From: Longispora fulva | GTDB taxonomy: Bacteria; Actinomycetota; Actinomycetes; Mycobacteriales; Micromonosporaceae | Assembly (NCBI RefSeq): GCF_015751905.1 | Contig: NZ_JADOUF010000001.1 | Location: 7,750,001-7,814,000, forward strand | Reading direction: 5' to 3' | DNA length: 64,000 nucleotides | Part shown: positions 8,575-17,518 of the stretch, piece by piece | How the letters are laid out: each line of letters starts with the position of its first letter | Position numbering within the stretch: position 1 is the stretch's first letter | Translations under genes and position numbers: made by a program | Notes under the pieces: generated by a model | What the model was told of the DNA's origin: nothing | The model's database searches: none | Seen by the model: only the letters and a program-made list of their open reading frames with translations

Positions 8575-10095
8575 TTACGCGGTGAACGTCGTCCGGCGGC
8601 GACGGGCGGCCACGAACAGGAAGCCACCGACGGCCAGCAGCGCGGCGGCCACACCGGCGGCGATGCCGATCGAGGCACCGGTGACGGGCAGGTCACCGCC
8701 GCCCGGCTTGGTCGCGGTGCACGAGGCGTCCGGCGCGTAGGCCACGTTCGTGACCTTCTCGTCGATCGTCACGGTCGCGGTGAGCCCGGCGGTGCCGGCG
8801 ATCACGACGTCCTTCTTCTCGCCGGCCGCGAGCTTGACGACCTCGGACTTCTTGTCGCCGTACTCGATCGTCGCCGTGACGCTCGGCAGGCCGCCGACCG
8901 GGTTGGTGACGGTGACCGTCAGGTTCTTGCAGTCGGAGGTGCCGGCGACGGTCGGCGCGGCGCAGTTCTTCGGCGCGGTCCAGTCGCCCTTGAAGAGCTC
9001 CTTGGTGCTCTTGCCGTCGGAGCTCTTGACGCCGGCCACGATCCCGGTGGCCTTCGCCGCCGGGATGGTGACGACCTTGACCTCGCCGGCCTTGAGGGTG
9101 ACGGTCTCGGAGAAGCCGCCGGCGGCAGTGACGACGAAGGTCGCGTCCAGGGTGGCGGACTCGCCGTTCATCAGGGTGAGGCCGACGCTGCCGTCACACG
9201 CCGGGAGGGCGTTGACGGTCGGCACGGCGGCGCAGTCCACTGCCGGGCCCGAGTAGTGGTCCAGCAGGTACGGCAGCTTGTCCTTGTCGGTGCCGCCCTT
9301 CTTGGCCAGCGGCACGGACACCTTGGTGTCGTTGCCCTGCGCGGACGCGACGGTCAGGTCCGGCGCGGTGTCCAGGGTGGCGCTGATCAGGAGCACCTCG
9401 ACGTTGCAGGCCGGCACCTTGACCGCCAGCGAGATCGTCTTGTGGGTGGGGTCGATCAGCTTGCTGTCCACGTCGAAGACGAACGACGCATCGTCCGGCG
9501 AGTCACCCGGGGACACGAACGAGACCAGGGTGAACGGCTGCTTCTCACCGTCGCACAGCGGCAGGTCGCCTTTGAGCGAGACCGTGGCGAGCCCCTTCGG
9601 GCCGTCGAAGGTGTGGCTGAAGTGCGCCCGCGAGGCCTTCAGACACGTCGGCGGGACGGGCTTCTTCTTGCAGACGTCCTTGAAGGTGACCGTGGGCAGG
9701 GCGTGCGGGTTCTTCTTGGTGCCGCCAGGGAAGCTGACGTGGTAGCCGTCGGGCCAGGTGACGGTCAGGCTCAGCGTTGCCTTCTTGGTGTCGCCAGGCA
9801 CCCGCTGGGTGCCGCTGACGTAACCGTTGGCGTTGCCCGTGGGGACCGGGATGACCAGCTTGTCGAAGGTGACGTCGGTCGGCGTGGCCTTGACCGCGCT
9901 GATTGTGCCCTCGGTTTTGAAGTCGTTTCCGACGGTCCACGTCACGATCCACTCACCGGTGGCGCGGTCACACTCGGTGGTGGGGGTGACGGAGGAGTCG
10001 TGCGCGCTCGCGGGGCTGGCCAGGGCGAAGGTGGCGGTCAGGCCGACCAGCGCGGCACCGGCGACCGCCCCGAGGCGGCGGAGGGTTCGCTTCAA
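8575..10095 (-). CDS. Sortase-anchored surface protein with LPXTG signal
   Basis: The 506-residue protein has a Sec signal peptide (VAGAALVGLTATFALA, likely cut near ASPASA), a long extracellular part rich in Val/Thr beta-strand repeats with paired cysteines, and a C-terminal LPVTG motif followed by a hydrophobic stretch and RRRR. That is a standard sortase anchor. The start is TTG at 10095, supported by GGAG upstream and by the KRTLRR signal-peptide head. Repeated segments with the pattern of about 100 residues and a CxG/CD motif suggest tandem Ig-like modules. No sortase gene is in the window. Confidence 0.85.
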   Translation of the reverse strand: MKRTLRRLGAVAGAALVGLTATFALASPASAHDSSVTPTTECDRATGEWIVTWTVGNDFKTEGTISAVKATPTDVTFDKLVIPVPTGNANGYVSGTQRVPGDTKKATLSLTVTWPDGYHVSFPGGTKKNPHALPTVTFKDVCKKKPVPPTCLKASRAHFSHTFDGPKGLATVSLKGDLPLCDGEKQPFTLVSFVSPGDSPDDASFVFDVDSKLIDPTHKTISLAVKVPACNVEVLLISATLDTAPDLTVASAQGNDTKVSVPLAKKGGTDKDKLPYLLDHYSGPAVDCAAVPTVNALPACDGSVGLTLMNGESATLDATFVVTAAGGFSETVTLKAGEVKVVTIPAAKATGIVAGVKSSDGKSTKELFKGDWTAPKNCAAPTVAGTSDCKNLTVTVTNPVGGLPSVTATIEYGDKKSEVVKLAAGEKKDVVIAGTAGLTATVTIDEKVTNVAYAPDASCTATKPGGGDLPVTGASIGIAAGVAAALLAVGGFLFVAARRRRTTFTA

Positions 10096-10237
10096 GGTGG
10101 GACTCCAGGGAAGATCGAGGGGCGCCGGCGGCTGTCGCGCGCCAGGCTCGCGGAGAGTAACGCTCGGTGCCCGCGAGCACGAAACGCGCGTGTACCGTCA
10201 GAACGCTGAACGAATATGGCCGGAAAGGACTCACCCG

Positions 10238-10825
10238 ATGACCCGGATCGTCGCCGGAGCCCACGGCGGGCGGCGCCTCGCCGTCCCCGACGGGGCCGAC
10301 ACCCGTCCCACCTCCGACCGGGTGCGCGAGGCGTTGTTCAGCGCGCTGGAGAGTCGGATCGGCGTGGATGGGTCACGATTCGCCGACCTGTACGCCGGCT
10401 CCGGCGCGATCGGCCTGGAGGCCTACAGCAGGGGCGCGGCGCACGTCCTGCTGGTGGAGTCCGGCGCCAAGGCGGCCCGGACCATTCGTGACAACATTGT
10501 GACCTTGCGTGCCACGGGTTCGGTGGAACTGCTGGTCTCCAAGGTCGACTCCGCCGTACAGACCGCCCCTCCGGCGCCGTACGACATCATCTTCGCCGAT
10601 CCGCCCTATGCGGTCACCGACTCCGATGTGGCCGGCATGCTGGCCGGACTCATGGCCAACGGCTGGTTGACCGAGGGCGGGGTGGTCGTCGTGGAGCGGG
10701 CGAAGCGGTCGGCCGAGCCGGAGTGGCCGGCGGGCCTGGTCGCCGACAAGCCGCGCAAGTACGGCGACACCACTTTGTGGTATTCGCGGCACGAGGCCGC
10801 CGCGCTGCCGTCCGAACCGGTGTGA
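10238..10825 (+). CDS. rsmD: 16S rRNA m2G966 methyltransferase
   Basis: RsmD methylates G966 of 16S rRNA from S-adenosylmethionine. The 195-residue protein has the RIVAGAHGGRRL start, the SAM-binding loop DLYAGSGAIGLEA, and the catalytic DPPY motif in IIFADPPY (about residue 125). The ATG at 10238 has an AGGA ribosome site upstream. The gene is divergent from the LPXTG gene and is followed by coaD, as in most actinobacteria. Confidence 0.95.
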   Translation: MTRIVAGAHGGRRLAVPDGADTRPTSDRVREALFSALESRIGVDGSRFADLYAGSGAIGLEAYSRGAAHVLLVESGAKAARTIRDNIVTLRATGSVELLVSKVDSAVQTAPPAPYDIIFADPPYAVTDSDVAGMLAGLMANGWLTEGGVVVVERAKRSAEPEWPAGLVADKPRKYGDTTLWYSRHEAAALPSEPV

Positions 10826-10884
10826 CGGTCCGGTGACCGCCCCGGCGGGAGCGCGCCGGAACGTCGCCGGGCCCCGGTCTTTGG

Positions 10885-10890
10885 TACGGT
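10885..10890 (+). promoter_or_regulatory. Probable -10 element of coaD (leaderless)
   Basis: TACGGT lies 7 nt before the GTG start at 10898, with no Shine-Dalgarno sequence between. Confidence 0.5.
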
Positions 10891-10897
10891 CCGCCTC

Positions 10898-11377
10898 GTG
10901 AATCGTGCTCTCTGCTCGGGCTCCTTCGACCCGGTGACCAAGGGTCATCTCGACATCGTCGAGCGGGCCAGCCGCCTGTTCGACGAGGTCATCGTCGCCG
11001 TCGCCATCAACGACACCAAGGCCGGCCTGTTCACCCTCGACGAGCGGATCGAGCTGCTCCGCGAGACGACCGGACAGCTCCCGAACGTCCGGGTGGACTC
11101 GTTCCGGGGGCTCACTGTCGACTACTGCAAGGTCAACGACGTGCGGGCGATCGTCCGGGGCGTGCGGGTCGCGGGCGACTTCGACTACGAGCTCCAGATG
11201 GCACAGATGAATGTCGGACTCGCGGGGGTGGAGACGCTCTTCATGGCCACGAATCCGCTCTACTCTTTCATCGCGTCCAGTCTCGTCAAGGAAGTGGCGA
11301 AGTGGGGCGGCGACGTCTCGGCCTACGTGCCGGACGTGGTCGCGCGGCGGCTGGCCGACAAGTTCGCTCAGGCTTAG
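10898..11377 (+). CDS. coaD: Pantetheine-phosphate adenylyltransferase
   Basis: CoaD transfers AMP from ATP to 4'-phosphopantetheine, the fourth step of coenzyme A synthesis. The 159-residue protein has the nucleotidyltransferase loop CSGSFDPVTKGHLDI (T/HxGH motif) and the RGVR and SSSLVKE-type segments (ASSLVKEVAKWGG) of the family. It is followed after 11 nt by the sepIVA-like gene. Confidence 0.96.
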   Translation: MNRALCSGSFDPVTKGHLDIVERASRLFDEVIVAVAINDTKAGLFTLDERIELLRETTGQLPNVRVDSFRGLTVDYCKVNDVRAIVRGVRVAGDFDYELQMAQMNVGLAGVETLFMATNPLYSFIASSLVKEVAKWGGDVSAYVPDVVARRLADKFAQA

Positions 11378-11388
11378 GGGAGGCGTCA

Positions 11389-11886
11389 GTGGACCCGCTC
11401 GACCGGATCGACGAATTGGTCACGTACGTCGAGGCTGCGCGCTCGATGCCGATGTCGCGCAGCAACTGCGTGATCGAGCGGTCCGAGATGATCGCGCTCC
11501 TCGACGAGCTGCGCGGGGAGCTGCCGGCCGACCTGCGCCGCTCCCAGGCCCTGCTCGAGGAGCGGGACAAGATCATCAACGCGGGTCAGCGCGAGGCCGA
11601 CCGGATCGTCTCCGAGGCCGAGGCCGAGCACGCCCGTCTGGTGTCGCAGAACGAGATCACGGTGTCGGCCGAGCACGAGGCGTCCCGGCTGGTCTCCGAG
11701 GCCCGCCAGGAGGCCCAGCGGCTGCGCGACGAGGTGGACGACTACGTCGACACCACCCTGGCGAACTTCGAGCAGTTCCTGACGAAGGCGTTGGCCGCGA
11801 TCGAACGGGGCCGCGACAAGATGCACGCCCTGCGCGAGATCGGCTCGTTCACCCCCGACGACGGTGACCGGCCGCTGCCTTTCTGA
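11389..11886 (+). CDS. sepIVA: DivIVA-like coiled-coil septation protein (SepIVA homologue)
   Basis: The 165-residue protein is largely a charged coiled coil (about residues 40-140, with ERDKIINAGQREADRIVSEA). Its position between coaD and the yceD-rpmF-rnc cluster is the same as that of the mycobacterial septation protein SepIVA. In mycobacteria SepIVA localises with the divisome and affects polar and septal growth. A GTG start with GGAGG 7 nt upstream is chosen. The assignment rests on synteny and coiled-coil character, so a divergent role is possible. Confidence 0.75.
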   Translation: MDPLDRIDELVTYVEAARSMPMSRSNCVIERSEMIALLDELRGELPADLRRSQALLEERDKIINAGQREADRIVSEAEAEHARLVSQNEITVSAEHEASRLVSEARQEAQRLRDEVDDYVDTTLANFEQFLTKALAAIERGRDKMHALREIGSFTPDDGDRPLPF

Positions 11887-11993
11887 GGGGTACCCGTCGC
11901 GTTGGGTTGATTTTGCCCTCGAAGCGGTGAATGTCCTGGCGAGCGTGGCGCGGGCCGGTGGTGGCTCGGGCCGAGTTGGGCGGGACGGACCTG

Positions 11994-12006
11994 GTCAGGT
12001 AACCTG
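11994..12006 (+). promoter_or_regulatory. Probable promoter (-10) of yceD-rpmF
   Basis: GTCAGGTAACCTG contains a -10-like TAACCT at 12000-12005 and a small palindrome CAGGT-A-ACCTG. A leader of about 45 nt would precede the ATG at 12057. Twelve of these bases also occur upstream of rpmB. Confidence 0.45.
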
Positions 12007-12056
12007 GTTCGTCGGCCTATCCGGGTCGAGATTCCCTGACGCCCGCAGACGGAAGC

Positions 12057-12608
12057 ATGTCTACTCATCTTGATGCCCGAGCACCGCTGGTCCTGGACAC
12101 CCGGGAGCTGCCGCGGAGCCCTGGCGCCATGCGTGAGTTGCGTCGCACCGTCCCGGCGCCGGTGGATCTCGGTGTGGAGCTGATCGGCGTTCCGACCGGT
12201 TCCGAGCTCACGCTCGAGCTGCGGTTGCAGTCCGTCTCCGAGGGCGTCCTCGTGAGCGGCTCGGTGACCGCCCCGCTCGAGGGCGAGTGCGGCCGGTGCC
12301 TACGCCCGATCAACACCACGACGGTGGTCCACCTCTCGGAGCTGTTCGCTTACCCGGACAGCACCACGGCGGAGACCACCGACGAGGACGAGGTCAGTCG
12401 ACTCGAGGGCGATCTGCTCGACCTCGAGCCGACTCTGCGGGACACGGTGGTGTTGGCTCTGCCGACCAATCCGGTGTGTCGCGAGGACTGCCCAGGCCTG
12501 TGCTCCGAGTGCGGAGTTCCCTGGGACGATCTGCCTGATGACCACAGCCATGAGGCGGTTGACCCACGCTGGGCCGCGCTTGGCAAGATCAAAGCATCTG
12601 AGGAGTAG
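12057..12608 (+). CDS. yceD: YceD family (DUF177) protein
   Basis: The 183-residue protein has the CGRCLRPI motif (about residue 80) and a C-terminal CREDCPGLCSECG zinc-type cluster, both typical of DUF177. The family is nearly always encoded next to rpmF and is implicated in 23S rRNA or large-subunit maturation; its biochemical role is not settled. rpmF starts 4 nt after its stop, so the two are translated from one mRNA. Confidence 0.9.
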   Translation: MSTHLDARAPLVLDTRELPRSPGAMRELRRTVPAPVDLGVELIGVPTGSELTLELRLQSVSEGVLVSGSVTAPLEGECGRCLRPINTTTVVHLSELFAYPDSTTAETTDEDEVSRLEGDLLDLEPTLRDTVVLALPTNPVCREDCPGLCSECGVPWDDLPDDHSHEAVDPRWAALGKIKASEE

Positions 12609-12612
12609 AGAC

Positions 12613-12786
12613 GTGGCCGTTCCGAAGCGTCGCATGTCGCGCAGCAACACCCGGTCCCGTCGGGCCAACTGGAAGGCCCAGGTCGTGCCGACCGTGGCCT
12701 GCCCGCAGTGCAAGGCCGACAAGCTGGCGCACGCGGTCTGCCAGACCTGTGGCACGTACAACGGCCGTCAGGTCGTCGAGGTCTAA
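12613..12786 (+). CDS. rpmF: 50S ribosomal protein L32, zinc-binding form
   Basis: The 57-residue L32 starts AVPKRRMSRSNTRSRRANWK and carries CPQC and CQTC pairs, so it is the zinc-binding form. The GTG start has GGAG upstream, inside the end of yceD. A strong terminator follows. Confidence 0.96.
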   Translation: MAVPKRRMSRSNTRSRRANWKAQVVPTVACPQCKADKLAHAVCQTCGTYNGRQVVEV

Positions 12787-12808
12787 AGCGCCTCTCCGTA
12801 GTTTTTCG

Positions 12809-12854
12809 GGGTTGTCCACGCGCAGCGATGCGCGTGGGCAACCCTTAACTTTTT
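12809..12854 (+). terminator. Strong Rho-independent terminator after rpmF
   Basis: A 16-bp stem (12809-12824 with 12829-12844, one T-G pair) and a 4-nt loop, followed by TTAACTTTTT. It ends the yceD-rpmF unit, so rnc needs its own promoter. Confidence 0.93.
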
Positions 12855-12908
12855 GCCTATGCCGGTAATGTCCCTTTTGGGAATCCGCTACTGCCCGAGA
12901 GGGGACCG

Positions 12909-13628
12909 ATGGCCGCCCATCACCGACCACCGCTGAGTCTGCTGGAAGCCGCGTTCGGCGTGCGACTCGAGCAGGGCCTGGTCGAACGGGCGCTGACCCA
13001 CCGGTCGTATGCCTACGAGAACGGCGGCCTGCCGACCAACGAGCGGCTGGAGTTCCTCGGCGACTCGGTCCTCGGTGTGGTCGTCACCACCGCGCTGTAC
13101 CTGAACCACCCCGACCTGCCCGAGGGCCAGCTGGCCAAGCTGCGGGCCAGCGTCGTCAACATGCGGGCCCTCGCGGAGGTCGCCAGGGGCCTCGGGCCGA
13201 ACGGGCTCGGCGAGTACCTCTACCTCGGCAAGGGCGAGGAGGCCACCGGCGGCCGGGACAAGTCGAGCATCCTCGCCGACACCCTGGAGGCCATGCTCGG
13301 CGCGATCTACCTCGAACACGGCCTGGAGATCACCACCGGCGTGATCCACGGCCTGTTCGACCCGGTGATGGAGGCCGCATCCCAGCGCGGGGCCGGCCTG
13401 GACTGGAAGACCAGCCTCCAGGAGCTGACCGCGACCCACGGGTTCGGCGTGCCGGAGTACCTAATCGCCGAGGAGGGGCCCGACCACTCCAAGACGTTCA
13501 CGGCGTGGGCGGTCGTCGCCGGCGAGCAGTTCGGCGCCGGGGGCGGTCGGACGAAGAAGGAGGCCGAGCAGCGGGCGGCCGAGTTGGCATGGCGGGACCT
13601 GTCGGACCGCAAACCGGCCACGGACTAG
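12909..13628 (+). CDS. rnc: Ribonuclease III
   Basis: RNase III cleaves double-stranded RNA in rRNA processing and mRNA turnover. The 239-residue protein has the catalytic signature [12 protein letters not shown] (about residues 44-55), the second acidic segment [15 protein letters not shown], and a C-terminal double-stranded RNA-binding domain with [18 protein letters not shown]. The gene lies directly upstream of mutM, the standard order in actinobacteria (rnc-mutM-smc). Confidence 0.96.
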   Translation: MAAHHRPPLSLLEAAFGVRLEQGLVERALTHRSYAYENGGLPTNERLEFLGDSVLGVVVTTALYLNHPDLPEGQLAKLRASVVNMRALAEVARGLGPNGLGEYLYLGKGEEATGGRDKSSILADTLEAMLGAIYLEHGLEITTGVIHGLFDPVMEAASQRGAGLDWKTSLQELTATHGFGVPEYLIAEEGPDHSKTFTAWAVVAGEQFGAGGGRTKKEAEQRAAELAWRDLSDRKPATD

Positions 13629-13693
13629 CCGGGCGGCACCAGGCGGCGGTGGCCGGATGGTCGAAGATCGCACAGTAGTGCGAAACTCAGAGC

Positions 13694-14545
13694 ATGCCTG
13701 AACTCCCCGAGGTCGAGACCATCCGGGCCGGACTGGACCGCTGGCTGCCGGGCCGGTCCATCGCCGACGTCGAGGTGCTGCACCCCCGCTCCGTGCGCAA
13801 CCACGAACCCGGCCCGGACCACTTCGCCTCCCTCCTGCGAGGACGGACGATCACGGGCACGGCGCGGCGGGGCAAGTACCTGTGGCTGCCTCTGGACTCC
13901 GGGGACGCGCTGCTGTGCCACCTGGGCATGTCCGGCCAGTTCCTGCTCAAGGGGGCCGACGAGCCGGCGGACAAGCACCTGCGGGTCCGGCTGTCCTTCG
14001 CCGACGACCAGCCGGAGCTGCGCTTCGTCGACCAACGCATATTCGGGTACCTGGACTACGCCGACGGCGGGGCCGACCTGCCGGCCAGCGTGGCGCACAT
14101 CGCCCGCGACCCGCTGGACCCGCTCTTCGACGACGCGGAGTACTCGGCGCGCCTCCGCCGGAAGCGGACCGAGGTCAAGCGGTCCCTGCTCGACCAGACC
14201 CTGATCTCCGGGATCGGCAACATCTACGCCGACGAGGCACTGTGGCGCTCCCGTCTGCACTGGTCGCACCCGGTGGCCGAACTCACGGAGGAGCAGGTCG
14301 CCGAGCTGCTCGGCCACATCCGGGACGTGTTGGCCGAGGCCGTGGTCCAGGGCGGGACGAGCTTCGACTCGCAGTACGTCAACGTCAACGGCCAGGGCGG
14401 CTACTTCTCCCTGGTGATCAACGCGTACGGCCGCGAGGGCGAGCCCTGCAAGCGGTGCGGCGACCCGATCCGCCGCGAACCGTGGATGAACCGCTCCGCG
14501 TACTCCTGCCCGACCTGTCAGCCGCCGCCGGCCGCGACGCGGTAG
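13694..14545 (+). CDS. mutM: Formamidopyrimidine-DNA glycosylase
   Basis: MutM (Fpg) excises oxidised purines such as 8-oxoguanine and cleaves the abasic site. The N-terminal [10 protein letters not shown] supplies the catalytic proline and glutamate. [17 protein letters not shown] is the helix-two-turn-helix, and the C-terminal CKRCGDPI-x-CPTC is the zinc finger. Length 283 is normal. Its last 28 bp overlap the convergent glycosyltransferase gene. Confidence 0.96.
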   Translation: MPELPEVETIRAGLDRWLPGRSIADVEVLHPRSVRNHEPGPDHFASLLRGRTITGTARRGKYLWLPLDSGDALLCHLGMSGQFLLKGADEPADKHLRVRLSFADDQPELRFVDQRIFGYLDYADGGADLPASVAHIARDPLDPLFDDAEYSARLRRKRTEVKRSLLDQTLISGIGNIYADEALWRSRLHWSHPVAELTEEQVAELLGHIRDVLAEAVVQGGTSFDSQYVNVNGQGGYFSLVINAYGREGEPCKRCGDPIRREPWMNRSAYSCPTCQPPPAATR

Positions 14546-15912
14546 TGCTCCTCGTGCGCGGCGAGCCACAAGCCGAGCGCGTGCCGGTCCAGGGCCCGTC
14601 GCCGGGCGAGCAGCCCGAGCCGCCAGCGCAGCTCCGGGTCGGCGAGCAGCCGGTCACAGGTCGCGCGCACGGCTGTGGCGGGCACAACGAGCCCGGCGCC
14701 GCCGAGGAGATCCGCGACGCCGTCGGCCTCCACCGCCACCACGGGCAGCCCGGACATCATGGCCTCGACCAGTGGGAACGTCGGCCCGGCGGTCGCCACG
14801 ACCACGGTGGCCCCGGCGTAGTGCGCGGCGCCCAGCGGTGACCCGCCGGCCACCTCCAGCACTGCGGGCACGGCCGGCTCGGCGCGCCGGGGCGGATAGT
14901 CCCTGGCGTCCAGGACGAGGCGGCGTGCGACCGCCCGGTACGCCCGGTCGTGGCACAGCCCGGTGACCGGTCCGCCCGGGTCGACCCCGCTGAGGACGTA
15001 CGGCGTCCCGCGCCGCCAGCTGTGCGCCAGCGCGGCGAGCCCCGCCCGGGGGCCGATCGCGTGCACCACGTGCACCGGGGGCAACCGCAGCGCGAGGGGC
15101 CGCAGGGCGTCGTGCAGGACGGCGGCGTGGCCGGCGGGCAGCGACTCCCCGCCGAGCGCGTCCAGCCGGACCCGCCCGAGCGGGTGCGGCCCGACCACGG
15201 GCTGGAACGGGACGCCGCCCGGACCGGTACCGGGATCGTGCACGCCGGCCAGCATCCGCCATCCCGCCGCGACCGTTCCGGGGTGGGCGGCCCGGCCGCC
15301 GGGACACGACAGTCCGGCCAGCATCCGCAGCCCGACGGCGAGTGTCCGACGGTCGCCGCGCAGGTATCCCCGGCTGAGGTGGCGGGCGGCGGCCTCCCGG
15401 ATCAGCCAGGTGCTCGGTTTCCGGACTGCGGCCCAGCTCGGCGCTGATCCATCCAGCACGCCGTGGAGTGCGGCCCCGTGGCGGAGCCAGGCTTCCGTGA
15501 GTGTGGTGCCGTCGCAGGTCGTGGCGCCCGCGATCATCGGCCACCGGCCGGTCGGCTCCCGGGTCGGCCGGCCGTCGTCCGAGGCGGGGAGGCGGCGCGG
15601 CAGGTTCGTCATGGACAGCACGTTGCCGGGCAACCCGCCGCCACCGGCCCATCCACCCGCGCCGGACCGGCCGCTCGGATCGGATCGTCCGCCCATGCCG
15701 GACCCGGACCCCGGGCCGGGCCGGGACGCCGCCTCGGACCGCATGCCCGATCCGGATAGTGCCGACCTTGCGGGCCACAGCCCGGCGGCGACCGGGAGGG
15801 CGGGGCCGTCGTCGTCCAGGGTCACCAGGTGGAACTCGTGCCGACGGAGCCCGCGCAGCAGGTCGAGGACCTCGTGGTCGATCCGGTCGGCGAGCAGCGC
15901 CACCCGCAGCAT
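14518..15912 (-). CDS. GT4-type glycosyltransferase (PelF/DUF3492-like)
   Basis: The 464-residue protein has a C-terminal GT-B nucleotide-sugar domain with [21 protein letters not shown], the usual E-x7-E region of GT4 enzymes. Before it comes [18 protein letters not shown]...[10 protein letters not shown], resembling PelF-type enzymes. Residues about 50-100 are a low-complexity Gly/Ser/Pro/Arg insertion. Its ATG overlaps the galE stop (TGATG), so the two are translationally coupled and may make one surface glycan. Acceptor and donor cannot be read from the sequence. Confidence 0.75.
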   Translation of the reverse strand: MLRVALLADRIDHEVLDLLRGLRRHEFHLVTLDDDGPALPVAAGLWPARSALSGSGMRSEAASRPGPGSGSGMGGRSDPSGRSGAGGWAGGGGLPGNVLSMTNLPRRLPASDDGRPTREPTGRWPMIAGATTCDGTTLTEAWLRHGAALHGVLDGSAPSWAAVRKPSTWLIREAAARHLSRGYLRGDRRTLAVGLRMLAGLSCPGGRAAHPGTVAAGWRMLAGVHDPGTGPGGVPFQPVVGPHPLGRVRLDALGGESLPAGHAAVLHDALRPLALRLPPVHVVHAIGPRAGLAALAHSWRRGTPYVLSGVDPGGPVTGLCHDRAYRAVARRLVLDARDYPPRRAEPAVPAVLEVAGGSPLGAAHYAGATVVVATAGPTFPLVEAMMSGLPVVAVEADGVADLLGGAGLVVPATAVRATCDRLLADPELRWRLGLLARRRALDRHALGLWLAAHEEHYRVAAGGG

Positions 15913-16934
15913 CAGAGGGTCGTGGCCACGTCGTGCGGGCGGCGTTGCCGGGCGATCCGCAGCTGGGCGGCCGTCGCGGCCCACGCTGACCCGACGATGT
16001 CGTCCAGGCTGCGCTGCGCCCGCCAGCCGAGCCGGTCCCGGATCCGCGCGGGGTCGGCGACGGCGGTGGGCGGGTCGCCGGGCCGGGGTTCCCCGACGAC
16101 GTACGGCAGCGGCTGGCCCGTGGCCCGCTCCACGGCGGCGATCAGTTCGAGGACGGACACGCCGACGCCCCGGGACACGTTCAGGGTGTCGGCGGTGAGG
16201 CCGCCCGCCTCCAGGGCGCGGACGGCCGCGACGTGCGCGCCGGCGATGTCGGACGGGTGCACGTAGTCCCGGACGCAACTGCCGTCGGGCGTGGGGTGCC
16301 CGGTGCCGTGCACAGTGGCCTTCCCACCCTCGACCGCCGCCCGCAGCAGCCGGGGGAGGAGGTTGTCGCCGCCGGTGTCGGCGAGGGCCGGCGCCCCGGC
16401 CCCGGCCACGTTGAAGAACCGGAGGATCGCGTGGTTCAGCCCGGTCGCGGCGCCCACGTCGCCGATCAGCCACTCGCCGGCCAGTTTCGTCCGCCCGTAC
16501 GGGCTCGACGGCCGGGTGGGCGCGTCCTCCGCGTACGAGTCCGCCGTGCCGTACACGGCGGCGGTGGAGGAGAACACCAGGTGAGGTGTCCGAAGGTCGA
16601 CCAGCACCTCGAGGAGATCTGCGAGGGTGTCGAGATTGGCGCGGTGGTAGCCGAGCGGGTCCTCGTACGAGGCCGCGACGTCCTTGAGCGCCGCCAGGTG
16701 TATGACTCCGCTCACGTGGTACCGGATGATCGCGTCACGGACCGTCATCCGGTCCCGGACATCGGCGCGGATCAGCGGAACGGTCGGCGGCAGCCGCCCC
16801 GCCCTGCCGGCTGAAAGGTCGTCCAGAACGACGACGCGCAGGTCAGCACCCATGAGCGCGCGCACAACGTGCGCACCGATATACCCGGCTCCACCTGTCA
16901 CCAGCCATGCCACACGAGATACAACGATGATCAC
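15912..16934 (-). CDS. galE: UDP-glucose 4-epimerase / NAD-dependent sugar epimerase
   Basis: This extended SDR enzyme has the NAD-binding TGGAGYIGAHV, DDLSAG, the HLAALKDVAASYEDP segment, catalytic Ser-Thr with YGxxK as SPYGRTKLAGE, and RFFNVAGA. That set fits GalE. The GTG at 16934 is chosen because a TTGACT/TACACT-like promoter puts the transcript start there. GTG at 16913 gives the more standard beginning AWLVTGGAGYIG and is the alternative. It heads an operon with the glycosyltransferase. Confidence 0.85.
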   Translation of the reverse strand: MIIVVSRVAWLVTGGAGYIGAHVVRALMGADLRVVVLDDLSAGRAGRLPPTVPLIRADVRDRMTVRDAIIRYHVSGVIHLAALKDVAASYEDPLGYHRANLDTLADLLEVLVDLRTPHLVFSSTAAVYGTADSYAEDAPTRPSSPYGRTKLAGEWLIGDVGAATGLNHAILRFFNVAGAGAPALADTGGDNLLPRLLRAAVEGGKATVHGTGHPTPDGSCVRDYVHPSDIAGAHVAAVRALEAGGLTADTLNVSRGVGVSVLELIAAVERATGQPLPYVVGEPRPGDPPTAVADPARIRDRLGWRAQRSLDDIVGSAWAATAAQLRIARQRRPHDVATTL

Positions 16935-16942
16935 ACGCTGTA

Positions 16943-16973
16943 AGTGTAAGTTTGTCAGACTTGGGACAGTCAA
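16943..16973 (-). promoter_or_regulatory. Probable promoter of galE
   Basis: On the minus strand TTGACT (16973-16968) is followed after 19 bp by TACACT (16948-16943), 8 nt before the GTG at 16934. The spacer is longer than ideal. Confidence 0.4.
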
Positions 16974-17167
16974 CCGTTACAGAGTTGAGCCGACTTGACT
17001 CACCTTAACTTGACTTGCAACGGGGTGCGGTGGACGATATAGAGGTCGCTAGTCGCGCCCACGTGCGCCTGGTATTCGGTGCGTTCGAGATACCCGGCGG
17101 CGGGTCGCGGGTTCTGGCCCAACTGGCACATCTGCACTCAGCGACATTTATTCATCAAGGAGATGCT

Positions 17168-17362
17168 ATGGCGAAGGCCCTCTATGGCCACGTCGGTAGC
17201 CTGCCCGATCGCCGGCTGCTCGACGAGGTCACCAAACTGCGTGCGACGGTTCACGCGCTGGAGTTCGAAATGACCCGCTTGCGGGCCGAGAACGACCGGC
17301 TGGCTGCCGCGGTCTCGACGGAGGAGGAGCTGTTGCGCCTCTCCGAGCCGGTCATGGCCTGA
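17168..17362 (+). CDS. Small conserved actinobacterial coiled-coil protein
   Basis: The 64-residue protein begins MAKALYGHVGSLPDRRLLDE and continues as a heptad-rich helix (TVHALEFEMTRLRAENDRLA). Closely similar small proteins occur across Streptomyces and Micromonosporaceae with no known function. AAGGAG sits just upstream of the ATG. The coiled coil suggests dimerisation or binding to another coiled-coil protein. Its place next to smc may be chance. Confidence 0.75.
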   Translation: MAKALYGHVGSLPDRRLLDEVTKLRATVHALEFEMTRLRAENDRLAAAVSTEEELLRLSEPVMA

Positions 17363-17397
17363 GGCCATCCGCGCACGCCCGACAGAAGGACAGAAAC

Positions 17398-17452
17398 ACC
17401 CGATCTCTCCGGGATCAGACAACAGCGATACCCGATCTCTCCGAGATCAAAC
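17398..17452. repeat. Two 23-bp direct repeats, each with an inverted repeat, upstream of smc
   Basis: ACCCGATCTCTCCGGGATCA (17398) and ACCCGATCTCTCCGAGATCA (17430) repeat with a 32-bp period. Each contains GATCTC-TCC-GAGATC or a one-mismatch version of it. A period of about three helical turns suggests a regulator bound cooperatively on one face of the DNA. They lie between the coiled-coil gene and smc. A further stem, GCGCGCCG/CGGCGCGC, follows at 17457-17488. Confidence 0.6.
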
Positions 17453-17506
17453 ATAAGCGCGCCGTCCCTGGTTGTGGGTCGGCGCGCACTGCTGTGACCA
17501 GGTAGG

Positions 17507-17512
17507 TAACCT
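17507..17512 (+). promoter_or_regulatory. Probable -10 element of smc (leaderless)
   Basis: TAACCT, preceded by GGTAGG, lies 6 nt before the GTG start at 17519. No ribosome binding site is present. Confidence 0.5.
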
Positions 17513-17518
17513 CGGCAG

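Noticed and set aside
17457-17488. Terminator just before smc
   Set aside because: The 8-bp GCGCGCCG/CGGCGCGC stem has a 16-nt loop and no T-run, and lies within the promoter region, so I do not call it a terminator.
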